From the NCBI GenBank assembly GCA_002298785.1, contig DBMR01000095.1:1-64000 (forward strand): DNA of 64,000 bases, written 5' to 3'. The translations under genes were made by a program, and so were the position numbers. The stretch is from Verrucomicrobia subdivision 3 bacterium UBA693. GTDB lineage: Bacteria > Verrucomicrobiota > Verrucomicrobiia > Limisphaerales > UBA8199. The notes below the pieces were generated by a model. It was not told the origin of the DNA, did no database searches, and saw nothing but the letters and a program-made list of their open reading frames with translations. The stretch's first letter is position 1; every line of letters starts with the position of its first letter. Shown here piece by piece: positions 25,811 through 32,937 of the stretch.

Positions 25811-26935
25811 ATGCAAGTTAAGGTAAAGGGGTGTGCTCGCGATTTTCGCACTGTCACTTATGACGTGGAGCGCAACACCGTTGACTTAATCGAGCAACGG
25901 TTATTGCCTCACCAATTTGAGATTTACTCGGCAAAGGACTACGTCGACACCGCCCGGGCGATTCGGGACATGGTGGTGCGCGGGGCTGGGGCCATCGGGG
26001 CGACTGCGGCTTATGGTTTGGCGCAAGGCGCACGAGCATTTAGCGGGAACCGTTTGGATCGGTTTCAGCGGCACGTGTCCGAGGTTTATGAAACCCTGAA
26101 GTCAGCGCGACCCACCGCGGTGGATCCGGTAAACGCCATGAACCTGGTGCGGGAGGCGATGCGGGCTGGGGAAAGTGTCGCAGAACAGCAAGCGCTGGCG
26201 GCAGCCGCGGCCGAGGAGTTCGCGGAAGAGGATGTCCGGCATTGCGCGGCCATTGGAAGATTCGGGGCCAAGTTGATCCGCGAGGGCATGACCGTGCTTA
26301 CACATTGCAACGCTGGATGGCTCGCTTTCGTCGACTTCGGCAGCGCGACCGCTCCCTTGTATGCCGCGCAGCAGCGAGGCAAATCATTTCACGTGTTGTG
26401 CGATGAAACCCGGCCCCGCAGCCAAGGGGCCACACTAACCGCATGGGAATTGGCGCAGCAGGGAATTTCACACCAGATTATCCCGGACAATGCGGCCGGG
26501 CATTTCATGCAGCGGGGGAAGATCGACTTGGTGATCGTCGGCAGCGACCGCACGCTCGGACGCACCGGTGAGGTAGCCAACAAGATTGGCACCTACACCA
26601 AAGCCGTGCTGGCCCATCGCCATCGGATACCCTTTTACGTTGCGATTCCATTGTCAACGATTGATTGGGGATTGCGGTCGGGAATGGACATCCCGATTGA
26701 GCATCGTGACGAAGCGGAAGTCCTCGGCGCCTGGGGAGTCCTTCCGCCCAGACCAGGACGAAGCAGCGTTGGGAAGCGGGTTTACGTGCGGGTCGCCAAT
26801 GCCACCAGCGGTGCCGTGAATCCAGGATTTGACGTTACGCCGGCGGAATTGATCACCGGGATTATCACCCCGGTGGGCATCTTCAAGCCCCGCGAACTCT
26901 GGTCAAACCGAAAGCAGTTGCAGGCAGCGCGCTGA
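25811..26935 (+). CDS. mtnA: S-methyl-5-thioribose-1-phosphate isomerase
   Basis: MtnA isomerises methylthioribose-1-phosphate to methylthioribulose-1-phosphate in methionine salvage. The 374-residue protein has RDMVVRGAGAIGATAAYG near the N-terminus, the catalytic-cysteine block VLTHCNAGWLAFV, DETRPRSQGATLTAWEL, and IVGSDRTLGRTGEVANKIGT with the catalytic aspartate. The C-terminal FDVTPAELITGIITPVGIF is also characteristic. No other salvage gene (mtnB, mtnC, mtnP) is adjacent, so the pathway is scattered or partial. The family also includes translation initiation factor 2B homologues, but the active-site residues favour the isomerase. Confidence 0.94.
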   Translation: MQVKVKGCARDFRTVTYDVERNTVDLIEQRLLPHQFEIYSAKDYVDTARAIRDMVVRGAGAIGATAAYGLAQGARAFSGNRLDRFQRHVSEVYETLKSARPTAVDPVNAMNLVREAMRAGESVAEQQALAAAAAEEFAEEDVRHCAAIGRFGAKLIREGMTVLTHCNAGWLAFVDFGSATAPLYAAQQRGKSFHVLCDETRPRSQGATLTAWELAQQGISHQIIPDNAAGHFMQRGKIDLVIVGSDRTLGRTGEVANKIGTYTKAVLAHRHRIPFYVAIPLSTIDWGLRSGMDIPIEHRDEAEVLGAWGVLPPRPGRSSVGKRVYVRVANATSGAVNPGFDVTPAELITGIITPVGIFKPRELWSNRKQLQAAR

Positions 26936-27161
26936 CGGCAGAAGACGCCGAACGGCTTGCAGTCAAACAGTGATGGTCCACGCTTCGTGGCGGAAGAACA
27001 GCGGTAAGGCGGCGTCGAATTGGGGTCAGCCGCGGAACGACAGTCGGGCCTCTCAAATTTATTCGCCAAACCCGCTCCTTGCAGTATAGCCTTTGGCTAT
27101 TCACGGAGCACTCGAAGCCCATGGTGGGCGGTTAGGGTGCCCAGCAGAGCGCGGGGAAGAA

Positions 27162-27518
27162 ATGCCAAGAATCAAATTAGGATTGGTACGCGAGGGGATG
27201 GTCGTGACGGCGGACGTCAAGAACATGGACAACATGCTGTTGATACCGGCTGGATGTGTCCTGACGGAGAAGCACATCCATATCCTCAACGCCTGGGGAA
27301 TTTCGGAAATGCAGGTCGAGGCTGGTGCCAGCGAGGAAGCTCCCGACATCCTACAGCGGATCCCGGCCGAGGAACTTGAAAAGCTGCGTCGGCAACTAAC
27401 CGAGCTGTTTTGGGATCCCATCGATAAGAATGCCGTGCAAGCGGAGACTTTTGATCTTGTGCTGCGCCGCAAAGCCCGGCAAACCATGAAAGGGAAGGTC
27501 GCGGCCAATGGGAATTAG
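27162..27518 (+). CDS. Small conserved protein upstream of HDOD gene
   Basis: A 118-residue cytosolic protein of unassigned function. Residues 1-50 (MPRIKLGLVREGMVVTADV and GCVLTEKHIHILNAWGI) resemble the small N-terminal domain found ahead of some HD-GYP/HDOD signalling proteins. The rest is a charged helical tail. It starts at 27162 after GGGGAAG, a good ribosome binding site, which decides this start over a longer frame. Its stop overlaps the HDOD gene by 11 bp, so the two are very likely translationally coupled and function together. Confidence 0.72.
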   Translation: MPRIKLGLVREGMVVTADVKNMDNMLLIPAGCVLTEKHIHILNAWGISEMQVEAGASEEAPDILQRIPAEELEKLRRQLTELFWDPIDKNAVQAETFDLVLRRKARQTMKGKVAANGN

Positions 27519-28383
27519 CATCAAACAATTCACGGAGGGTGTCCCCAACCTTGGTTCCTATGCCGGGGTGGTTGCGCAGATCGAGTCCGTGCTGAATGAC
27601 TCTCACAGCACCCTTTCCAATCTCGGGGAGGTGATTGAAAAAGATCCCGAGCTGGCGGCACGCTTGCTGAGGTTGGGTAACAGTGCGTTTTTCGGTTTTG
27701 CCAACCGCCTGGAGACGGTATCGGAAGCGATCAGCCTCATCGGCATTCAGCAAGTCCTGGATTTGCTGGCGGCCTCGAGTGTGATCGAGGCGTTCGAGGG
27801 TATCTCCCCGGAATATGTGAGCATGGAGTCATTCTGGAAGCACAGCCTGGCCTGCGGGATCGGAGCTCGCTGCCTGGCGATAGCCCGGCAACTGCCCGCG
27901 GCCCAAAAATTCTTTGTGGCCGGACTGTTGCACGACTTAGGGCGGTTGGTGGTGTTTGCGCGAGCGCCAAAACAGGCCGCCGAGATTTTTGCGCTATATC
28001 GCAGCAAAAGAATGCTGCTGCGGGAGGCGGAGCGCGCGGTGCTCGGGTTTGACCATGCGCAGATCGGCGAGGAACTATTGCGCGGATGGCAATATCCCGC
28101 CAGCTTGGTGCAGGCGGTGGCGAATCACCACTGCCCGATGGCCGCAGGATTTTACCAACTGGAAAGCTCGGTGGTGCACGTAGCGGATTACCTGGCCCAC
28201 GCCATGGAAATGGGAAATTCAGGTGAACGCTTTATCCCGCCACTGTCCGTGCCGGCGTGGGAACGCGTGGGCTTGACGGTAGATGTTCTGGAGTCGGTAA
28301 TGGAGTCAATCGACGAGCAAATCACCACCGTGCAGGATTCATTCGTCCGAGCCTCCAGCAAAACCGCAAAGCTGTCGTTGTGA
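27508..28383 (+). CDS. HDOD domain protein
   Basis: A 291-residue protein with an HDOD domain (about residues 20-220), a relative of HD phosphohydrolases that usually lacks full metal ligands and serves signalling or regulatory roles. Visible elements are VIEKDPELAARLLRLGNSAF, EAISLIGIQQVLDLLAA, VAGLLHDLGRLVVF (retaining HD) and AVANHHCPM. It starts inside the end of the preceding small gene and its stop overlaps the GTG start of the next gene in a GTGA arrangement. The three genes form one compact signalling unit. Confidence 0.9.
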   Translation: MGISIKQFTEGVPNLGSYAGVVAQIESVLNDSHSTLSNLGEVIEKDPELAARLLRLGNSAFFGFANRLETVSEAISLIGIQQVLDLLAASSVIEAFEGISPEYVSMESFWKHSLACGIGARCLAIARQLPAAQKFFVAGLLHDLGRLVVFARAPKQAAEIFALYRSKRMLLREAERAVLGFDHAQIGEELLRGWQYPASLVQAVANHHCPMAAGFYQLESSVVHVADYLAHAMEMGNSGERFIPPLSVPAWERVGLTVDVLESVMESIDEQITTVQDSFVRASSKTAKLSL

Positions 28384-29531
28384 TTCACGAATCCATTTAT
28401 CCCGAATTTTTCAAGACCGGCATCGGCAGGTTACAGGAATATGGGGCTCGCAACGGGGACTTCCTGGGTCTGTTCACCGCGCTGGATCATTATCGGCGCG
28501 ACATCACCGAGCGCCATGATGTTAAGTCTATCCTCGAGGTTGCGGAACGTTATCTCTTCGGGCTCGATTTATTTGAAACCGTCGGCTTCTTTCTGGTGAA
28601 TCCGGCTAATTTCGATTTTGAACTTTGCCATTGCGCGCCGGCCGGGCAAGGGGATTTCTTGCGGGAGCTGGTGCAACACGAGATGCGGGCTGGTCGATTC
28701 GCCTGGGCCTTGCGCCAAAGCGCGCCAACATTTTTCGAGCGGCAAGCTGCGAATGGTTCGGCGCAAGGTGTGTTTCACACGCTAGGGGTGTCGGCCAAGC
28801 GTTTGGGCATGTTCTGCGGGGTACTCAAACGCGAACACGTCCCCAGCCAGGAGGTCACATTCAACCTGTTGTCCATTTTGCTGGGCACGTGCTCGGATGC
28901 GCTGGCCGAGGTGCGGACCACCGAAGGGTTGCGCAACCAGGTGCTGGCGGCCAATGATCATTTGCAGCGGGCGCTTGAGGAAAACGCGGTCTTAGCGCGC
29001 ATACCGGCGGAGAGTCCCAGCCCGGTGCTGCGGCTAGGCAAAAACGGCCAGGTGCTGTACTGCAATCAAGCCGGCAGCGATGCGCTGCTGACGTTGGGCT
29101 GGGGCGTGGGCGACTTCGTGTCCGGAGAATGGCTGGAACGATTGGACAACGGGTTCTCCTCGAATCAGAAGTGCGAGTTTGAAGCCAGTTTTGAGGGCAA
29201 AATCTATGCGTTCCTGGTGGTGCCCGTGGCGGAGGCGGGTTACGCGAACTTCTACGGGATGGATATCACGGAACGTAAGCGCGCCGAAACCGAGCAGCAG
29301 CGCCTGATTGGCGAATTGAAGGAAGCCCTCGCGAATGTCAAAACTCTGAGCGGCTTGATGCCAATCTGCGCCTGGTGCAAGAAGATTCGCGACGATCGAG
29401 GCTACTGGAACGAGGTGGAAATCTTCGTTCAGAAACGCTCTGACGCCACTTTCAGCCACGGGGTTTGTCCGGATTGCCGGGAGAAATGGTTCGCTCGGAA
29501 GAGTCATGCCCCAGGTCCGTCGCCCGTCTAG
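28380..29531 (+). CDS. GAF/PAS-like signalling protein with C-terminal Cys cluster
   Basis: A 383-residue cytosolic protein with a GTG start overlapping the HDOD stop. The N-terminal half (about residues 30-190) has the length and pattern of a GAF-like sensor; a short coiled stretch leads into a PAS-like segment (about 205-300) with LRLGKNGQVLYCNQAGSDAL and YGMDITERKRAE. The tail is distinctive: ICAWCKKIRDDRGYWNEVE, then FSHGVCPDCREKWF, giving two CxxC pairs that could bind a metal or a cofactor. It has no histidine kinase, GGDEF or other output domain, so the output may be through the HDOD partner. Confidence 0.78.
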   Translation: MIHESIYPEFFKTGIGRLQEYGARNGDFLGLFTALDHYRRDITERHDVKSILEVAERYLFGLDLFETVGFFLVNPANFDFELCHCAPAGQGDFLRELVQHEMRAGRFAWALRQSAPTFFERQAANGSAQGVFHTLGVSAKRLGMFCGVLKREHVPSQEVTFNLLSILLGTCSDALAEVRTTEGLRNQVLAANDHLQRALEENAVLARIPAESPSPVLRLGKNGQVLYCNQAGSDALLTLGWGVGDFVSGEWLERLDNGFSSNQKCEFEASFEGKIYAFLVVPVAEAGYANFYGMDITERKRAETEQQRLIGELKEALANVKTLSGLMPICAWCKKIRDDRGYWNEVEIFVQKRSDATFSHGVCPDCREKWFARKSHAPGPSPV

Positions 29532-29626
29532 CCTGGTACCATTGGCCCATGGGCGCGCCATTCGCGGCGCGTGCCAAAAACGTTGACCAGTTACCGAAGG
29601 CTGGCAAACTCAGCTCAGAATTCGCC

Positions 29627-30211
29627 ATGACCACCGCGAATAAGATTACCATTCTGCGTATCCTGCTGATCCCATTTTTCGTGGTCCTGGTATTATATTA
29701 CGGGAGGAACGGAGAGGAGTCGTACCGGGTGCTGGCGATTATTTGCTTTGCGGTGGCGTCGATTCTGGACGGGGTGGATGGTTATATCGCGCGCCATTAC
29801 AATCAGCGCAGCGAGTTGGGTGCGGTTCTGGATCCCTTGGCGGATAAACTGCTGTTGGTCTCTGGGATCGTGCTCCTGAGTTTTGATCACGAACCGCACC
29901 TGGCGCCGATTCCGTTATGGGTGACCGGGGTGATTATGGGGAGGGATAGCGTGCTGTTGCTGGGCATGGTGGTGATCCAGGTGATGGTGGGGAAGGTCAA
30001 AGTGCGGCCACGAATGGTGGGCAAAGTGGCGACGGTGCTGCAGATGGTGATGGTGCTGTGGATTTTGATGCAATGCCCGCGTCCATATTTGCCGTGGTGG
30101 ACCACCAGTGCCGCGCTTTGCACGGCGGCTTCCGGTCTGCTATATCTTATTGACGGCGTGCGCCAACTCAGTGCGCATCCGGCCAGCCTGCCTACAAACG
30201 CGGGTAAATAG
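29627..30211 (+). CDS. pgsA: CDP-diacylglycerol-glycerol-3-phosphate 3-phosphatidyltransferase
   Basis: PgsA makes phosphatidylglycerophosphate from CDP-diacylglycerol and glycerol-3-phosphate in the inner membrane. The 194-residue protein has four to five transmembrane helices and the CDP-alcohol phosphotransferase motif: DGYIARHYNQRSELGAVLDP followed by LADK, carrying the DGxxAR, G and D-x3-D elements. The N-terminal ITILRILLIPFFVVLVL matches the family start. Translation is taken from the ATG at 29627, since upstream in-frame codons give atypical residues. It follows the signalling unit by 95 bp. Confidence 0.92.
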   Translation: MTTANKITILRILLIPFFVVLVLYYGRNGEESYRVLAIICFAVASILDGVDGYIARHYNQRSELGAVLDPLADKLLLVSGIVLLSFDHEPHLAPIPLWVTGVIMGRDSVLLLGMVVIQVMVGKVKVRPRMVGKVATVLQMVMVLWILMQCPRPYLPWWTTSAALCTAASGLLYLIDGVRQLSAHPASLPTNAGK

Positions 30212-30250
30212 GCCTGGTCCAACGGCATTGGCCAGTCGTCGAGAATTTTT

Positions 30251-30409
30251 ATGGCCTACGGGGTCTGGGGTAAAAAGACCTTCATGGGTCGCCGCTATGA
30301 GGGGACGCACCGAGGGACCTTCCTCATCGGCCCGGACGGTGTGATTCGTCAGATTTGGACGACGGTAAAACCGGCGGAGCACGCTGAGGAAGTGTTGGCG
30401 GCTATTTGA
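30251..30409 (+). pseudogene. bcp: Truncated Bcp-type peroxiredoxin remnant (C-terminal fragment)
   Basis: A 52-codon frame that reads as the last third of a thioredoxin-dependent peroxiredoxin of the Bcp/PrxQ type: YGVWGKKTFMGRRYEGTHRG, then TFLIGPDGVIRQIW and a closing EEVLAAI. The N-terminal two thirds, with the peroxidatic cysteine, are absent: upstream in-frame codons back to a stop at 30209 do not match. It is therefore probably a gene remnant, or less likely a small functional protein. An intact peroxiredoxin gene starts 68 bp downstream. Confidence 0.75.
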
Positions 30410-30477
30410 CATCCGGGCAAACGTGCATAAATATGCCCGGGATCATTAAACGATAACTGCAAAGCAACCAAACGATT

Positions 30478-30957
30478 ATGGCAATACCTGTTGGCTCGAA
30501 AGCCCCTGATTTCACGCTCAAATCGAAGCAGGCGTCCGGACTGGTGGACGTCAAGCTGAGCGCCAATTTTGGCAAGAAGCACACCGTGCTGCTCTTTTTT
30601 CCGGCGGCCTTCACGGGTGTGTGCACACAGGAACTGTGCGACATCACGGCCGGGTTAAACAGCTACTCCGGACTGAATGCCGACGTCATTGGACTGAGCG
30701 TCGATACGCCGTTTGCCCAGGAAGCCTGGGCGCAAAAGGAGAAAATCGGCATCACCCTGGTCAGCGATTTGAACAAGGACGTGACGCGTAAATATGACGT
30801 GCTGTTTCCGATGCTCGCGGGCATCGGGGATACCTCCGCGCGCGCCGCTTTCGTGATCGATAAGCAAGGTGTGGTGCAATACAGCGAACAGACGCCGACC
30901 CCGAAGGAACTGCCTAACTTCGCCAAAGTCCAGGAAACCCTGGCGCGGTTGAAGTAG
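30478..30957 (+). CDS. Peroxiredoxin (AhpC/TSA family)
   Basis: A 159-residue thiol peroxidase that reduces hydrogen peroxide and alkyl hydroperoxides in the cytosol. The thioredoxin-like fold begins MAIPVGSKAPDFTLKS. The peroxidatic cysteine, Cys49, sits in FPAAFTGVCTQELC, with the PxxxTxxC arrangement; Cys54 is a possible resolving residue. VIGLSVDTPFAQEAWA and SARAAFVIDKQGVVQY are further family blocks. It resembles BcpB/AhpE-like proteins more than classic AhpC. A bcp remnant lies directly upstream, which may record a replaced gene. The hisA gene follows 29 bp after. Confidence 0.91.
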   Translation: MAIPVGSKAPDFTLKSKQASGLVDVKLSANFGKKHTVLLFFPAAFTGVCTQELCDITAGLNSYSGLNADVIGLSVDTPFAQEAWAQKEKIGITLVSDLNKDVTRKYDVLFPMLAGIGDTSARAAFVIDKQGVVQYSEQTPTPKELPNFAKVQETLARLK

Positions 30958-30986
30958 CCGGACCGCGTTCCGCGGACCCTGCCGGC

Positions 30987-31763
30987 ATGTTTCGTCCCTG
31001 CATTGATCTGCACGAAGGGAAAGTGAAGCAGATTGTGGGCGGCACACTAACAAGTGAGGTGCCGCCAGAGACCAATTTTGTTTCCAAACGCCCCGCTCGT
31101 TACTATGCGGAATTGTATCGTCAAGACGACCTGCGGGGCGGCCACGTAATTCTGCTGGGGCCGGGGAATGAGTTGGCGGGCCGGGAAGCGTTGGCCGCCT
31201 GGCCTGGCGGATTGCAGCTTGGCGGTGGGGTTACCGATATCACCGCGCGGAGCTGGCTTGACGCGGGTGCATCTCACGTCATCGTAACTTCCTGGGTTTT
31301 TCGCGAAGGCAGGATCGATTGGGATCGGCTGAGCGCGCTGGTGAAGGCCATCGGGCGGGATCGTCTCGTGTTGGACTTGAGTTGCCGCGTACGTGCGGGG
31401 CGCTACTTCGTGGTGACCGATCGCTGGCAGAAATTTACCGATTACGAAGTCACGGCGGAGAACTTGCGCTGTTTATCGGAGAGCTGTGCGGAGTTCCTGG
31501 TGCACGCGGTGGATGTGGAAGGGCAATGCCGGGGCATCGACCGTGAGTTGGTGCGTCGCCTGGCGCGCGCGGCGACGATCCCCGTGACCTATGCCGGTGG
31601 GGCAAGGAGCCTGGAAGATCTGGCTGAAGTTTCCAATCTCAGTGATGGTCGAGTGGATCTGACCATCGGCTCCGCCCTTGACATCTTCGGAGGCGCCGGT
31701 GTGCGCTACGCGGATGCCGTGGCTTTTAACCGGAGGGAGGCGGCGCGACGCGTCGCTCGTTAG
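30987..31763 (+). CDS. hisA: Phosphoribosylformimino-AICAR ribotide isomerase, eukaryotic type
   Basis: HisA catalyses the Amadori rearrangement of ProFAR to PRFAR in histidine synthesis. The 258-residue barrel resembles fungal and plant HIS6 rather than the usual bacterial HisA: PCIDLHEGKVKQIVGGTLTS, TNFVSKRPARYYAELY, HVIVTSWVF, FLVHAVDVEGQCRGID and VDLTIGSALDIFGG all match the eukaryotic form closely. The catalytic aspartate of IDLHEGK and the D in AVDVEG region are present. No other his gene is near. It is the last gene of a plus-strand run and converges on a DUF6807 gene. Confidence 0.93.
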   Translation: MFRPCIDLHEGKVKQIVGGTLTSEVPPETNFVSKRPARYYAELYRQDDLRGGHVILLGPGNELAGREALAAWPGGLQLGGGVTDITARSWLDAGASHVIVTSWVFREGRIDWDRLSALVKAIGRDRLVLDLSCRVRAGRYFVVTDRWQKFTDYEVTAENLRCLSESCAEFLVHAVDVEGQCRGIDRELVRRLARAATIPVTYAGGARSLEDLAEVSNLSDGRVDLTIGSALDIFGGAGVRYADAVAFNRREAARRVAR

Positions 31764-31792
31764 AATGAATCGCTCCGGCCGTTCTGTGGGCC

Positions 31793-32779
31793 TTAATTTT
31801 GCCCCTTGGCGTAAGCCTCGTAAGCTTCGGCAATTTTGGCCGATTTCTCGTCCCCCTGGTGCAGAACAAAGCGATAGCGGAAGGTGACAGATTTTCCAGC
31901 GGGTATCACGAGATCGCCGGCGTTCTTGTCCGTCAGCTTTTCAAAGTCATGGCGGCCGAAAGGGTTGGCGGCGAATAGCCCGTAGTCCCGGACATGCCAC
32001 CAGGTTGGGTAGCGAGGATTGGCTGGATGATCAAAAATCGCGACCCCCACCGTCTTTCCTGCGACGGGTCCGTAATAGTCGCACCATTTGGCTCGCTTGC
32101 CCCAGGTCGCGTCGTCCGTCTGGCCCTCGCTATTCACAATATGGCCCTTACCGACCTTGCCTTTCAAACGCATCGTCTCCGCCAACCGGACCGCCATGGT
32201 GCCTTCCTTGGTATCACCCAGGGTCAGGTCTCCTTGGGCAGGTTGGAGGGTAATGGCGAAATCGATGATCCGTTCGTCTCCCGGTCCCGGTGTAAGGAAA
32301 GTGATAGTTCGTTCGTCGGTGCAAAGCGTCGCGCCTTCTTTATTCACCCATTTGTTACGGGTTTGAATGACGCCAGTCTTTTCTCCGGAACGTACCGTTA
32401 CGAACTCGGTGTGCAGGGTTTTGCCGGAGTCTTTGCCTTCGCTCCACAAATCGACTCCATTAACTGATCCGTGAGCGAACCAGAAGGATCGGTGGTGGGG
32501 GTGATCGTGCTCCTCGTCCGTGTCGCTCTTCATGGGCCAGTCCCGGGTCATGGGCAAGTCGCCCGGGCCCAGGAGAGGGTAGAGAAACGGCCGGGGCACA
32601 TTCGTGAAATAGTACTCGGTGAACAAACGTCCATTGAGTTCCACTCGCACCCGGTCGTTTTGCTGAAGGAGCTTCACCCCGGTGCTGGCGGTTTGAGCTC
32701 CAGCCAGGTTGGCAAGCAGAATGCCAGCGGTGATTCCGAGCAGGACACTGAGCTTAGAAAAGGCAATGCCATGGTTCAT
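31793..32779 (-). CDS. Secreted DUF6807 (PmoA-like) family protein
   Basis: A 328-residue protein with an N-terminal signal peptide ending near LAGAQ. The mature part has the hallmark EHDHPHHRSFWFAHGSVNG, then KWVNKEGATLCTDERTITFL, WCDYYGPVAGKTVGVAIFD and PRYPTWWHVRDYGLFAANPF, which match DUF6807. These proteins are common in Planctomycetota and Verrucomicrobiota near sugar oxidoreductases and glycosidases; no reaction is established to my knowledge. It is 158 bp downstream of a large glycosidase-like gene on the same strand, and the two probably form one unit. Confidence 0.85.
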   Translation of the reverse strand: MNHGIAFSKLSVLLGITAGILLANLAGAQTASTGVKLLQQNDRVRVELNGRLFTEYYFTNVPRPFLYPLLGPGDLPMTRDWPMKSDTDEEHDHPHHRSFWFAHGSVNGVDLWSEGKDSGKTLHTEFVTVRSGEKTGVIQTRNKWVNKEGATLCTDERTITFLTPGPGDERIIDFAITLQPAQGDLTLGDTKEGTMAVRLAETMRLKGKVGKGHIVNSEGQTDDATWGKRAKWCDYYGPVAGKTVGVAIFDHPANPRYPTWWHVRDYGLFAANPFGRHDFEKLTDKNAGDLVIPAGKSVTFRYRFVLHQGDEKSAKIAEAYEAYAKGQN

Positions 32780-32937
32780 ACCTCAGGACTTTGGAAGTTG
32801 ACTTGCCGACGGTCAATCACAAATCGCTGGCTCATGAAAATAGCCGAAACCTCGGCAGGCTGCACCATTGTTGGTGCTGAAATGCACTGCGCGAGTTCAC
32901 CTTGCTGTTGGTTCAGGAACGTTTGTAGGAATCGTTG

